DNA of 64,000 bases from Jacaranda mimosifolia. Lineage: Eukaryota; Streptophyta; Magnoliopsida; Lamiales; Bignoniaceae. Below the pieces are notes generated by a model. It ran no database searches. It worked only from the letters and a program-made list of their open reading frames with translations, and had not been told where the DNA came from. Location of the stretch: NCBI GenBank assembly GCA_018894105.1, contig CM032131.1, positions 5,978,501-6,042,500 on the forward strand. Reading direction: 5' to 3'. The translations under genes were made by a program, and so were the position numbers. Shown piece after piece: positions 22,535 to 37,105 of the stretch. Numbering within the stretch: the first letter of the stretch is position 1; each line of letters opens with the position of its first letter.

Positions 22535-25445
22535 TATTTTTAAAAATATTTTTGTGATGTTTAATTTTTAAGTTTTTAATTTTTTTTAGTGAGGGTTAAA
22601 TGGACATTTCATATTCTGTAGGTTTTTTTTTATAAATAGATCAAATTTTAGATTTTTTTTTTCAGAAATAGATAATATTTCTACCAAGATTTTAACAAAA
22701 AATTAGATGGAGGATCAAAAGTGATTAAAAAGTAATATAATTTGGACTATAAATATTTAATACCATAAGTTTGAGACTAAAAGTGCACACACATTTAAAT
22801 TATAAGATCAAAAAGGCAATTTTTTTATTGGATTTAATTAAATAAATTTTAATAATAAAAGTTTATTATTGGTAGTCACTTTTTTAGTGCAATGAGTCAT
22901 TAACATACGATCAAAATTAACTATCAATTAATCGTACAAGTAGCAGGTTAAATGTGTATATTATATTATCAACTAATTATTAAAATAAAAGGTCATAATT
23001 TTATATTTTAAATCAAATGACCTACATTAAGTGTATCTATATATTCCTCAAATGAGGTATGTATAATAAAAGTTGCACCGTATACTATTCCTAATTATAG
23101 AATGCAGTGCACTGTACAAAAGAGAAGAAAATATTCATACCGTACTGAATATTGTGCACACATAATAGGACTCTAACAAGTATCCAATTTTGACACATTG
23201 GATGGCGTGAAGAATAGGCATTTGATATGCTCTGGATCAACTCTTTTTTATATATTTTAAAAAATATATAAATAATAAAAAAATAATTAAAAAGTTTTTT
23301 AAAATTATTTTTAATAAATAGTGTCCCTCGTTTAAAATCTCTCTCTGTACTTTTCTATAAAAGAATTTCTTTTCTTTTCTTTTCTTTTTTTTTTTGGGAA
23401 TCTTAATATACAAATGATATTAGTATATTCCAACACTATCATTTATATGGTCTTTTTTTTTTTTTTTTTACATTCGTACAAATATGTTTTTGTAAATTTG
23501 TTTCCCTTTTGTACGTATATATAACATTATAACAGTAATATATTTACATAATACAAAAGTACTTCTATATACTAAACAGTCATGTCACAATGTGAATCTT
23601 TATAATATTCATAATGTACTTAAAAATGGTTTTAATTAAATTTGGGATGTTCGCTCACAGTAACAACTAACAAGACACAAGAAACTACTAAGCCTGAGTT
23701 CCTTTTTCTTTTTCCCTTGTTTTTTTTTTTTTTAAAGAATATTATATTCATTTGGTTCTTGTCTCCATTAATCTTCGCGAAATCTTTGTGATCATGACTC
23801 TACTATGAGATCTAAATTAATGCAATGAAAATTTACATTCCCGTGAGAAGGATTATATATATGGCCAAAGCACTAGAAATCCAAGCCTTAGAATAAAATA
23901 AGAATTATTAGATTTATCATTTATGTAATTAATTTAGAAACAAATTCATATGAAGCTACTTGTTGTATCCCACGTTATGTCGTAGGGAGACATAAAATGA
24001 TAGCACAAGGACAAATATGACTTGATGAGATGGGTCACTCAGGTCCAATTAGATAGGCCACCATGGCTAATATGCTTGGCTCATTAAGAAATTTACTAAT
24101 ATAAATATTAATTTTCATAACAAAAAAAAATAAATAAATAAATCACATATTAATTAATTCGAACACACTCTTTAAGTGAGCGCATTTTCAAAACAAAGAC
24201 ACACTACTTCATAATTTTCGAAAAGGTTCTCGAATTCAATTTCCTGTAGCATATCTACTTATATGATTTCATTTTCTTTTTAATCCAAAATTAGCAAATA
24301 AGTCTTCCACAAACAGTCAAATGCAAATTATGAAATAATTTCCTTAAGAAATTATAATATATAGTATGGTTGATTTCACACATACATGGAATGCACGTCG
24401 TAAAGTTGAACAAGTAAGATGTGGACAGCCTATTAATTTGTGTATTTATAGAATTATTTAGGTCGTGTCTCCCTCTTCTATTTCTTGTCTTTGGACTTTT
24501 GCTTGTTGCCAGCTTGATGCTTGCGTTAATTAAATTCTTGATGCCCAAATTATACCTTCAACATGTCTTAATTATATCTATATCCTATTGCATTTTAAAA
24601 TCAATTCTTGATAACAAATCCAGTTTTAATTTTATTGTTTGTCGTCTTACTCTTGAAGGATGTTGGATTTTCAAACATTTGACCACAAGAACAATAGTAC
24701 GAGACATAGTACATAATCTACAAAAAAACATCTATAAATTTTTTTGGTGAAGCGATTGACTTATATACATATATACACTAGAAAAGAGTGCATCGCTCGT
24801 GCCATGTCCATGGATTTATATATATCTCTTTGTGTTCATATATTTTTTTTTTATAAATTTTATATATTGATAAATTAAGATATAATATTATACTTGCATA
24901 CTAAATAAATTTGCCAAATCTTTCTATGTTTGAAATGTGTGAACATGAGGAAAATTAATATGCAAGCGACAATAATACATTTATAATATGAATATTATTG
25001 CTAAATATTGATAAAGAATTTTAATAGAAAATTTATTAAAAGAAAAGTGTAAATAAATACAAAGCTTCTTCCGTTTATATATCAGTATAGGATAATAAAA
25101 CAAAATAATTTAAAAGCATCAAATTATATCATCAATTATTGTAATAATGAAAGCTGCGACATTTCATTCATACCAATTAGCTTGGCTACAATATCCATCC
25201 ATTCATACAAAAATAGAAGTTTTATTTTGGAGGTGTTGTTTCAACAAAAGTAACCGCGATAATTTTTACTACAGAAAGGGGGGGAAAATGCTTTTAATTT
25301 GCTTACAATTTTTTATTATAACTTTTGAAAAGGTAAATGAGACTATAATAATATAGGATGTTATAATATTTGTTACACAATGAAGAACCCCCCCTCCCCC
25401 CCCCCCATCATACAATTTCATAAAAAAAGTATTGAGATTTTTAAT
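22535..25445. other. AT-rich intergenic region without recognisable genes
   Basis: I see pyrimidine tracts (TTTTC repeats near 23365-23395; T runs near 23453-23470 and 23720) and a C-rich homopolymer at 25388-25406. The frames at 24421-24750 and 24291-24548 overlap on opposite strands and match no family that I know. No transposon termini were identified. Confidence 0.35.
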
Positions 25446-25450
25446 AAAAG

Positions 25451-28400
25451 TGTAACACCCCTAAATTTTTTATTAGAGAAGGTAAGGTTTAAAAATCAAA
25501 ATTTTAATTTAAAAAAAAAAATGGGGCTCAAAATGAAAATAAGGAGGACTTAATTGTAAGGAACTTGAGAACTTTAGGGGTCAATCTGAAATTAAAATGG
25601 GACAACTAGGTCAAAATGAGGCATTAACAAGTTGAGGACCTAATTGAAGCTGGGGGGAACGTTTTGGGGTCAATTCATAATTTTTGAAAACTTCCTTATA
25701 AATAGCAAAGTAGCTACTGGAATTCTTCAAATTTTAACATGCAAACCCTCCCTTCACCACTCCAGCAGTCTTCCTCTGCTGCTGGTAAATTTTGAAAACA
25801 ACCATACCATTTCCTTCCTCTCGTCGTGAGGAGCACAACCATACCAAAAGTACCTTGAAACAACCATCAGAAATGCCATAAAATTTAGGGCTGACGATAG
25901 CTCGCGACGGTGGTGGTGGGAAGCACCATTCTGGCGACTGTTGGTGGCGGCCAAGGATGGGTCTTCACGGGCTCAGCTAGAGAAACATGATGGTAGCTTC
26001 AATTTCAAGAACGGACCACTGGTGGAGGAGTAATTGAGGAAAAACGATGCGGTAGCATTAGGCAGCGCTGCACTATTTTTAGCAAAATTGACAAGTGAGA
26101 TGGCGACAAAATCCAAAATTGACTGAGGGCTTTTGTTGGACGTGAGGAGACATATCGATTGGTGGGTCCAGCTCCTAATTTCGGCAGTAGCGCTCCAAGG
26201 ACTCACCACCAGTTTCATCGTAACTACGATCTGAGTACATACGAGTTGCTATGGCGCGAAGATTTTACCTCAAATTCGGTCAATTGGGTAAAACATTGAT
26301 TAATTAGATAATTTGATTCCCGATTTGATTTGATTGAGTTGTTAGCCTAAATTCTAATGTAAATATAAGTTAATTGGACCAAAATTATGTTTATGGACTG
26401 GGATGATTGTATGTGATTTTAATATAAAGTGAAGCGTGTGACTCAGATCATTAATTAAAAACTAATTATCATTTAATTAAGTTAATTGATATAATTGAGA
26501 AATCTAAATCGTGTGATGTTATGAAAATTGATTAATATTAAGAAAACACGTAAAATTCGTAAGGCTGATATAAAATTTAGTAATTATGGCTTAGAACATT
26601 GAATTCCAGATTATAGATAAAATTCTATTTAAGTAGTTAAATGCCTTTTGATATTAGTTAGGTTAAAATGTTAAGATATTAGTTTAAGTTAATTGCACTG
26701 AATTGTAATTATATGTCCAACCTTTACGTAACATTGCAAGGACCAAATATTAACAGGATTCTGAGTTAATTCTTGCATTTCGATTAAATTGTTGATTTAA
26801 GACTTAGATTGTTAAATTAGAAAATATTGAAATAGAAAATGATTATTGACTGGAACAAATAAGTCTCTGTTAATACTATTGCATCATTAGCATAATTAGC
26901 AAAGTTACCTTTACGATATTTTTGGAACCGAGCCCCTAAAATATTGTACCAATTAGAAAACAATCGATATTAAGATATAACTGGATTAATTATTGTTTAA
27001 AGAAAGCGATACATGCATTTTTGACATTAGGTATGTTCTTTTGGAATAGGTGACTATGAGTTAGAGTTTCTAGGACTGTAAGACGGGATAACACCTCTGT
27101 GGAGTTTTAAGGTGAGGCTAAAACTTATCGATCTTTCTTCTGGGAAGTGAATGATCTTCGATGTTTGTATTTCCTGTGTCTATTCGTTGAATTTGATTGT
27201 TCTCGTCCTAGTGCCCAGAACTCCTATTATGTTATCCTTTTTTTCCATCCCATTTACCATATAGCTTTGCTAGCTTTCCCTTTATGTGTTGATATTTTGG
27301 TCTTGCTGACTAATTTCGTTTCGTACTCCTGGTTAAATCGTTTTGCATACTATTTATATGGCCTTGTAGGCTAATGTTTTACGGATTGTACTGTTTTGTT
27401 CAGCTTCACATATACATTTTTGATCAATGTTTTGAAATATGTTTTACTTGTTGCCATTGTGTTTAAGTCTCCTTGAGGATGCTCTTGGGACGTTACCTCC
27501 CGTAGGGATGTCACGGGGCAAATTGGGCTTGGGATTAGGGCCAAAAAGATGACTAGGTGGTATAGATCAATGGTGGCTGGTCTCTCGACTAGTACCCATT
27601 AAATATCCTGACTTGTAGATAGTTGTAGATAGCTGTTTGTGAGTGGTGAGATCTGGCATGTGGCCGATCATGCCACATATGTACTGAGTCGAGTGCTTGG
27701 GTAATGGAGTAATAAGGGAAATCGATTATGTTATATTTGCACTCCGTGTTATTGGTTATGTTCTATTCTGGGAGCAATAAGGTCGGAGTTGCCAACAGTT
27801 TGTTGAATTTTGTATCACTTGTATTATATTATATCCTTGCTTCATGTTGCGATGATGTGTTTTGTTATGTTAGGTCTTGCCTGTTTCATGTCTCATTTCA
27901 TTGGATTTCCATTTTGTTAATGCACTATCTATTGAATTTTATTCTATTACCACGTCAATTTATAACTTATGTAGTTTTGATTCTTCATATTATTTTACTT
28001 AATTATTTATCCGTTGAATTAGGACCCTTTGATTGATTGCCCTTGATCTTATGTTTTGTGAATAGCTAACTCATTTCCCCTCCTTCACTAAGTCCTTCGG
28101 ACTTATGCCTCTTTTGTGTTCCCGATTCCTTTTCCCAGCTAGGTTCTAATAGGTGGCAACTGGAGCGCTATAGGTTGTATCAGAACACATGGTTTTATTA
28201 TTAGCTTTCAGAGGTACCATATCTAGACTCAATTTTGTGGAGTGTTATGTTTGTAAGTAGGAGTCTAAGTCGCCTCATGTAGATAATTAGGCTTGTATGA
28301 CTCTGATACTGGTGGCAGTCGTAGACTTAAACCTATCATGTACTTTTGGCATGTATACATAAATTTTATTTTTCAGTAGTGCTTGTTTGAGTTCATTTAG

Positions 28401-28612
28401 ACTTTAGTGCTAGTAATTGTATGACGGATTTATATGCCTTGCCGGTTGTTAAATAGTAAATTATAGTAGTAAGTTGCAATGAATGGTTTTTGGGTTACTA
28501 TGTAGCTTTTTAAACTGGAGCTTTGGAGGTGGGTATCTTACTTGAATTATTATGAATAAGACTGGAGTAGCACCTCAGCGTGAAGCAAGCACCTCCATGG
28601 CGGAGTGCTACA
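25451..28612 (+). repeat. 5' LTR of Gypsy element A
   Basis: 3162 bp, TGTAACACCC..GGAGTGCTACA. It matches 44052-47232 along its full length, roughly nine bases in ten by eye at the start. Open frames inside it (25644-25829, 27147-27374, 27728-28036) have counterparts in the other LTR and are not genes. Confidence 0.93.
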
Positions 28613-28615
28613 TTG

Positions 28616-28627
28616 TGGTATAAGAGC
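28616..28627 (+). other. Primer binding site of element A
   Basis: TGGTATAAGAGC differs by one base from the Met-tRNA complement TGGTATCAGAGC and lies three bases after the LTR end. Confidence 0.85.
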
Positions 28628-29636
28628 CTAGGTTTTGAGGACGTATGTTGATATAGGAGCAATTTTTGTAGCTGGAATCGATAGGTTTATTAGAGATTAA
28701 ACTTGAATTGGGAATCATCTAGAATGTGAACATTTGGGTTAAGGGAAAACCTGAGCTATGCTAGGATATGATCCTCGAAGTGTGAAATTCTTGATTAGTG
28801 AAGATTAAGCTTGACTTTGGAATTATTTGGGATGTAAAAACTTGAGTTAAAGAAATTCATGAGCTATGACTAGGATATGATTCTTGGAATGTGAAATTTT
28901 GAGCAGAAAAATATGAAATTTGATTGTGGAATTGAATAGGATATGAACCTTTGGGATATTTCCTGATAGTAAGGAAGTGAAAGGTTATGATAGGGATGGC
29001 CAATTAGTGTATAACCTCTTACTTCTAGTATGTCAGGCATATGAACATATAGTTATTAGATGGGATGATGTTGTTTAGAATTATGGCGCTAGGTGAGCAA
29101 TATTTGTTAAGGTTGAATTTGATGAGTAGATTACTATGCTGGGAAAAATTGTATTTAGTGTGAAAATAGTTACTTTGGGAATCAACGTTGTGCAAACAAT
29201 GTTCGTGGAAGTCATATCTGACGAGTAAGAATCATTCTGAGAAGATATATAGTGGTCAGAAAGTGATTACCCTGGGATGAACAAATTCCTACCACGTGCT
29301 TATGGATGAGAATTAGATTGTATAAATACACAGGAAAATGATTATTGCAGGTAGGGGTACATTTGGGAAATGCATGATTATTAGGGATAAGTAATGTTTG
29401 ACTATAGGTACAATTGAAATCTAAACAGTATGTTTATATTGACTAGGGATAACATAATGGAAAGATGAATTTGATACATAGAATGACATTTAGGAAGAAT
29501 GGTGCTTGACACGCATGTACAGTGGTGGCCCGAACGGTATGACCATCTGGAGAAACTAGGCATTAATAACGAGAAAGTTGATGAGTATGATTTTTAAGAT
29601 GACAACAAATAAGAAAGAAGGTTTGGTTGCCATCTA
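28628..29636 (+). other. Element A interior, leader side
   Basis: Untranslated leader and decayed sequence between the primer site and the point where repeat C entered. No long frame. A short atgacaacaaataag at about 29598 resembles one at about 33127 in element B, showing that the two elements share leader sequence. Confidence 0.6.
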
Positions 29637-29739
29637 CCCAGGCCCATAAAATTTTAAAAATACCCAAACTCAGACCCAATTAATATTTGTTATACCCATA
29701 CCTATACCCAAACCCGTTAGAAAATATCGAATGGGCCTG

Positions 29740-32131
29740 TGTAACATCCCAAAATTTGAAATCCTAACATATAATAAAATGTGAAATTGGCAAGTTTGAC
29801 TAGATTAATTTTGGATTCGATTTAAGTAAACTCTAGAATTAAATATTGACAATTGAGGGAGTAAATTGTAAATAAGAGAAGGATTTAATTGTCTAAAATT
29901 ATAAAATTCAGAGGGCCAATATGAGTAAATTAAAAGCCTGAGGACTTTTAGAATAATTAAATTTGGACCTAATTGTCCAAAAATAGAAATGTTAGGGGTC
30001 AATGTGCAAGAATTAAAAGTTGAAGGGTTTAATTGGAACTCATGGGCCAAAGTGAAGGCAGTTTAAAGATTCATGGACTTAATTGAAGTTAGTCAAAAGT
30101 TTTGGTAGTCAAATTGAAGAAGCTGAAAAATATTATATATATATATATATATAATGAAGGACATAGTTTCTTCAAATTCTCAAAAGATGACCCAATCTTT
30201 CTCTATCTCGATTTTGCTATGTTCTAGCTCCAAATTGAAAACTAAGGCCATGGTTGGATTCTCTTCAACTCAAGGAATCAAACCATACCAAAAACACTAG
30301 AAACCATCGAACATTTCTCTGGAAATGAAGAGGCCAACAACGATGGGTAGCTGGTTTGGTGGTTTTGCGCTTCTTATGGCGGAAAGTGGTTGAGTTGAGG
30401 TAGATTTTGGTCGTGCATTCATGGGCTATCGATGAGTGGTGTCAATCTGGTGTTTCGATGGCTGGTGGCAGAGAATTAAAGGTGGTGGTTGATGGCGGAG
30501 GATTAGGGTTTAGCCCTGGCTTAGAATGGCTAATTGACCGACTTATCGGTGGTAAAACCAAAAATTAACATAGGCATTTTGCTCATAGTGATGAGGTGCA
30601 TCTGGTGGTGGTGTTAGTTTCCATCCCCAGTGGCAGCACGTGTAGTGGCATTTGGGCAATTTACACATAATTGAATCCCAGACTCATTTAGGCTATTTCT
30701 GGCTTGAGATTGGATCTCGATTCAATCCAATTTGGGTAAATTTCATAATCAATTTTTAATTCAATTAATTTATCGAATGTGGATGAAGTTTTGGATTCAA
30801 GCTTAATCATAACATGAACTAAGACTGTTAAATTATGATTTAGCTCAAGTTACAAATTAATTTCATAATTACTATAGTGTTGAACGCAATCGATGTGAAG
30901 GGATTATCATATTACTATTAGGACCTTAAATAAGATTTTAACAACTAATTTACCGACTTGTCGAGTTAAGGACAATGATATGTGATTATCTTAAACATTT
31001 GGGTGAACATGGAACTTGAGAATTATGACTAAACAAATAAAGTAACTGAACTTGATAAAGACATTTAAGTACATTAAGAATTATGATTCAAAAATCAACA
31101 CAATGTTGATTTAGTTTATTTTATTCTGAACTTTGAATTATTAGGAAACAAGGACATTAACTCTCCAAACAACTAAGAATTACCACATTTAATCATCTTA
31201 AGTATTTAGATATGAAACCGAAACCAATGGAAATGTACCATAATAACCTTAAGTTTGATAAAGAAATTAATTATATTTATATTTAAGGATTAGAGGATTG
31301 ATATGATGATAACTCGGGTTATCTTATGACAGTTCTCGATTGGACTAGGAAGCTAGGACCTGAGTGACCCTACAACTAAGAATTCCTCTACATTTGCCAA
31401 GTGAGTTTATATTAGCTGTCTTGCTGGGGAAAAACATAAATATTTGTTATTATGCCTTACCGCTTAGTTCTATTTGTACTGAGATTCAATGGTTGATATT
31501 TATTCGTTCTATGTTATTCTTTAGTTCTAATGTTGAATCTGACAGGCTATCTGAGCTGCTATTATCCAAGTTCTCAATCTTACTTGATGCGATTTCTTAT
31601 CTTTTGTATTTATATTAATAAATATATTAGTTCTATTTGACCCTTTCTTTGCTAGAAATTGTCGTTCTTCTATACAATATTGACCTTTTATCTTTGTATT
31701 TCTCTTGGTAGTCTATCTAGGTTTTCTTTTTCTTCATTGCTTGTGATTCTTGAGCTATTCTTTTATGAATTTCTCAACCATTTAGAGTTGTGGCGTCCTT
31801 GAACCGAATATTTTGTTTATACAATTTTCAGAAATTAAACAGCTCATGAAAGTTCATCACATATGGCCCCTTACACCCAGCTACGACCTTAGATAAGAAT
31901 GGGAGATGAAGATGGACTAACCCAGGTGACACAAGAAGTAATGAAGGTGATAGAAGTGCTAAGTGTGATTTATGATATTTCGGTTCATAGTTGAATCTCT
32001 GTTGGATGTTGCTTGTGAGGATTAAATACTGTGAATTTTGAGAAATGTACTTTCTGTTATTCAAAAAGCTTATGATATAGAATGTGTAGCATCCCAATCG
32101 AGAGCAGGTGCCTCCTAGTTAGGGCGTTACG
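29740..32131 (+). repeat. 5' LTR of element B, with internal deletion
   Basis: 2392 bp. It aligns with the 3173-bp right LTR, but a block corresponding to about 39206-40047 is absent at about 31888, where cacccagctacgacc passes directly into ttagataagaatggg. Confidence 0.88.
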
Positions 32132-32135
32132 GAGG

Positions 32136-32147
32136 TGGTATTAGAGC
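32136..32147 (+). other. Primer binding site of element B
   Basis: TGGTATTAGAGC, one transition from the Met-tRNA complement, four bases after the LTR end. Confidence 0.83.
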
Positions 32148-34139
32148 TTAGGTTTGAAAGCCTATGCTACGGTAGGATATGATCCTCAAAATATGAATGG
32201 TTTGATTACTGGAGAGTAAGCTTGGTTCTGAGATTTGAATGAGACATAACAGTTCTTGTTAGTCGAGATTAAGCATGATTCTGGAATTTGGCTAGGAACA
32301 TGAATTTTTGGAATAATGTTCGATCTGGAGGATCTGGAGGGCTATGGTTGGGCAGCCGACCAATGTATAATCCGTAACTACTAAGGTATCAAGCATACGA
32401 CTTCTTATATTTGAAAGGAATAATACTCTTGGGGACTTGTATTAGATACGAACTTGTTTGGGAACACTCTAATCAGTGCATAGGTTGGTGACCGCTTGAA
32501 ATAAAGATGAATTGGATGAGCAAAAGATATTTTAGATCGGTATTTTGGATATAAAAGTATATTGTGATGTAGATGATATGACTATTTGGGAAGTGGTGTG
32601 TTGATAACTTGGTTTTCCTTGGAATGTGAAATATTAGGATTAATGGAGGTTAAGTTTGACAAGAAAAATTTGGCTAGGATGTGAATTTCTGGGATATTGC
32701 TTAATACCAAGGGAATAAAGGATTGGTGTTGGAGTGGCCAGCCAATATCTAGTATGTTATTCTTGAGATGTCAAGTATATGATTTTAGTAATGTCTGGTG
32801 GAAAAATATTCTTGGTATCACATTGTAGTGCTAATATATTTATGATAATGGAACTTAAGAAGCCAAGGATCATTCTAGAATAATTTGTATTTTGGTTTCT
32901 ATATATGATTGAGGCCATAGGGCATGTTGTTTCAAAGAAATCAATACTTAGACTATGGAGTTAACTGGTATAATTACATCAAGGTATTTGCTAGGGAGAT
33001 AAGGATATCTCTTATAAGGAAATCTTTTGAGAAAAATAGGACTGATATATGTGTATGGTTACGATTTAAATGTTTGGGGAAGTTAGCTCATAAATAGTAA
33101 GACAGCTCATCAGTATGAGAACAAGGTGACAACAAACAAAACGAGAGAGAAATTGCATATAAGAATGAAGTTGTAAAGAAAACATTATGCCCTGAGGAGA
33201 AGGGGACAACAGTTGTTAAAGAATGCAGGATATGCTTAGAGTTAGTATTGGAATCTTAAAGGAAATATCAGGTAGGGATATAGGAACCAACAAAAAAGGA
33301 TTTGAAGGGATTAAATGGAAATGATAGGATATAAGGACTATTGCTGGAACCTTGGTGAAAAGGATAATGGTGAAGGATGGGGACTATTACACCAATACAC
33401 CGTAATTGATTATCAAAACTAAAAAAGATATAAGACTAATAACTAAAAAACAAAGGATAAAGATTCTATTTGGAAATGAGAAACCTTACCCAAACCCTTG
33501 ACAACAGAAGACTAGAATCCTAAGTTATGGAAGTTGAAATAATATCAACTCTGAACAAGTATATCCATAAGAGCGACCTATTAGCGTACATCTATGTATC
33601 AAACGTGATTGGATAAATAATCTTATCAATAATATATCAAATCTAGCTAGTTTTCTCACCATAAATTAAAGCCATTGGTTAGCCTAACTGAAAGTCTGAA
33701 TACCTTTAAAGTTCATTTATACACTACTGGAATTACATGTAAGGTTTGTGAATGACTACAAATAAACATATTAACTGAACTCCACAAAGTCTTACACTCC
33801 ATTTTGGCATCCCGTAGCTGCAGAAGTGAAACAGTGACTCTCACGATGATTTACTAGTTAATAGGTTTAATAAAGAAAGTTCCATACTATTAAGAACTGG
33901 ATAGACATATATATATATATGTATTTTTAGGAGCTTGTATACAAGCGTAATTGTGTACATGGATTTGAATTCTAAGAACCTTATCACATATTCAAGTGCT
34001 CTACGCTCTACAACCACCTAGCAACTTTAGCACTAGGTAGGAATGTCTCGAGTTAAATGAAAGAGACTATATTGCTTCAAGATCAGCTTTGAAAGTCTAG
34101 AATCTATGCGCTAGAAGGCGTAAACATAAATCAATATGT
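32148..34139 (+). other. Element B interior, gag side, decayed
   Basis: No readable gag domain remains. The purine-rich, AT-rich composition and the LTR context are the only reasons to call it element B interior. Confidence 0.55.
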
Positions 34140-36010
34140 TACGACAAACATTTGCCAATTAATCAACTCGACCTGTTCGAATACCACAATGCAAATGCCA
34201 TGAGCGAAAATACTCAGGAAATGATAGACAACAATGCCAATTCCCTCACGACAATCTCATGAACAAATTATAAAGCAAGACTATATATGATATGATTATG
34301 ATTGTAGCAAAATGATATCTATGTGATTTATTAACAAACAAGGTTAGACCAAGTGACTTTAAGAATACTATAAAAGACCTTATGGGAAACACCATACGTA
34401 ATTTCTTGGGCCCTAGTCACCAAATTTACGAGAAGATTAACAATTAGAACATAGAGACATTGGGTGAAGTGAGAAAGAGTCTTTAGAATATCGAGAAAAG
34501 ATCCAATATTACTGATGAAGACTTATGGGATAGCGATAAAAACTGAGTGAGCCTCTTTGAACAGGGAATCTAGATACCTCTTCATATAAACTACCTGGTC
34601 TTGAATGAAAATCTATAATTACTTTAAGGATGGGCTAACATACATTAAGAATAGACATGATGAGAAGTACCATCTATTCATGATAAGAGTGCCATAAATT
34701 GAATGAATTTTATTTGGGTTGACCAATGCTCTTGCAGCACTTACATGGTGATGTATAGTGTATTCTAACCTTTTAGGTTAGTTCTAATGATTTTGTTAAG
34801 GATATCTGATATATTCAAAAGGAGGAAAGAGCTCTATTGTAGTCCTGCTCAGAGTCGACAATGCTTATAGGATTACAAACTATATATTAGCTTAACCAGT
34901 TGAGTATTAATTGGAGGGAAAGGTATAGCCAAGGGTATAGAAAACCATGAGAAAGTTGTCGGGTGATCCTACTGAAATCAAGGTCATGGTTAATTGGGAA
35001 TAACTAGGGAATATGTCAAAGATGCAAAACCAATTAGGTTTTACCCAATCAAATGCCAGCAATGAATGTTAATTAGTCTCAATCACAAGTTAATTATAAC
35101 GTAATGGACAACTACCAATTAACCAAACTAACAAGATTGAACATCTAGATGAGAGCAATCCAACTAAAAATATATAGGAAAAGATAGATGTTTGTGTTAG
35201 GTCCTTAAGCTAATTTCGTGAATAGGTTATGGAGTAAGGAAGCAAAAGATAAAATCTGACTATAGGGAAATTAATACCTTTATGGATTAGTGATAGACAT
35301 GACTAGACTAGTAGTTCTAAAATATCATAAAAGACTCTTTGGAGAACCCCACAGGTATTTGAAATCCGTTCACCAAAGTTTGTGAGGAGACTGATAATTA
35401 ACACACAAGATCCTTGATTAAAAATGTGAAGAGATCTTCTGAGTATCGAGAAAGGACCATGAAGTTATTGATACTAATTTAGGAGATATTAATAAGAACT
35501 GAACTAATCTATGGAGTGTCAAATTGAGACACTTTGCTATCATAAACTACTTAGTTCTTTGTAAGGGCCTATAGTTTGTTTAAGTTTGAACTAAGTTGAG
35601 AATGTTCTTAGTTAGAATTGGTGGAAAAAGGTATATTGAGAATTACCTCTTGTTCATAAAATAGGTACTATGGACTGAAACAATATCAATAAATGGTCAG
35701 GCTCCTACAATTTTTACGGACATGATATACAAGATATTCTGATTTATTGAATTAGTTTATGACGATTCTATTAAGAACATTTGGTGAACTTGGAATCAAT
35801 AGAAGAGTCCTACAAGAATACCAAGTATGTGTTAATAATCTGAGTATCAATTAGGAAAAAAAAAAGATACGTTTAAAGGTGTATAACCCCATGAGGAAAT
35901 AGTAAAGTGACCTTACTAAAAACTAAGATTTTTAGATGATTGAAGATAAATAGGAGATATGACAAAAATACAAAATCCTTTAGGTTTGGCCCATTAATAT
36001 CACAAGTTTA
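34140..36010 (+). pseudogene. Decayed Gypsy reverse transcriptase in a tandem ~0.95 kb duplication
   Basis: At 34713 the plus strand reads FGLTNALAALTW, the conserved Gypsy RT box before YxDD, and shortly after GYLIYSKGG, which follows the catalytic box. Many stops intervene. A second, diverged copy of the whole block begins about 955 bases later: tcaccaaatttacgagaagat (34417) against tcaccaaagtttgtgaggaga (35370), aatactataaaagacctta against aatatcataaaagactctt, and gaccaatgctcttgcag (34721) against ggtcaggctcctacaat (35696). Copy 1 is about 34140-35090 and copy 2 about 35095-36010. Confidence 0.72.
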
Positions 36011-37105
36011 TTCGAGACCTTTGTTAGGTGGTGGAGATGTTGATTCACTTAAATAAGGAAGGTTGGCGACCTTAATATATAAGGAAAGGCATGAAGAGAT
36101 CCTATGAAATGAAGAAGAGAATTAGCTTGCGCTAGTTATTATTTCACTTATAAAATGTACAAAATTGTTCGATGCGTCTATGCTCTCACCAAAGGTTAGA
36201 TTACAAGAAAAGGATTATAGTTACCCCTAAGAAAACTTAAATCCTGAAAGCAGAATTATCCCATTAGGAATATATGACTTGTCACTTTAGGTTGCCCCAC
36301 TAAAACAAAATCGCTCTTGTGAGCCAATGGAATCTCTTGAAAAACAATATGGGTTATAGTAAGTTATCTAAATATAACACCCGAATAAAAAAAACGAGAG
36401 GAATAAAATTATATATCCAAGCTGCAAATGTGAAGTTCTATTTGGAATTGAAGTATTACGAAGCATATAATTCCTAGAGAGAGAATAAAATTTGATCATA
36501 CCAAGTCGGGACCACAATAAGCTAAAGAAGATTGAAGAATGTGCCAGGAATAAAGGTTTCATAGGCATTGATAATTCGTGTTAAATATGATCTTCCAAAG
36601 GTTGTAGATCCGCCGATTGAAGTAATTGAAATAGGGATAATCTTTGAGCGAATAGAGATATATAGAGAATTTTGAGAGTTAAAGAGATTGATTAATTTTG
36701 GTACTAGTTTTACCCTTCTTTGGGAAACTTAAGAAAATATCAAATATGTCTATGCCTTGAAATGAATATTGGGGTCAAGAATGAATGATCTCACATACAT
36801 TAGAAAGACTTGAGACATAGAAGCAGGTGATCTTGTTGAACATTGGACATGGGAGACAACTCCAAACACCTGATGAAATATGAAACGCTCAAATGACTAT
36901 GAGTAAACGAAGAAACCCACAACAGTGGCTCCTAATAAGAAGAATTTCTACTTTTCTACAATAAGTAAGAGTCACTTGAAATTGGAGAAAGCAATATGAG
37001 GAACCAATTGGATTAAAAGAGATAGGAAACCGCAACAAAATTATTCTTGATGCCACTACAAGATCTTTCATATGTCATAGAGAAATCTGGGGACTAGATT
37101 CCCTT
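36011..37105 (+). other. Element B interior, RNase H/integrase side, decayed
   Basis: Expected to have held RNase H, integrase and chromodomain, but every frame is full of stops. A short FDASM scrap near 36170 might be the RNase H start; this is very weak. Confidence 0.4.

Noticed and set aside
22201..22557. Frames of 74-107 codons on both strands
   Set aside because: They read through the (GA)n tract, GC island and TATA microsatellite; repetitive Glu-Arg or Ser-Leu runs and no domain.
24421..24750. 109-codon hydrophobic frame
   Set aside because: Overlaps an opposite-strand frame, matches no family known to me, and has no promoter or splice context.
27147..28036. Hydrophobic frames of 75 and 102 codons
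   Set aside because: They lie in the left LTR of element A and recur with changes in the right LTR (45816-46824), so they are LTR sequence and not genes.
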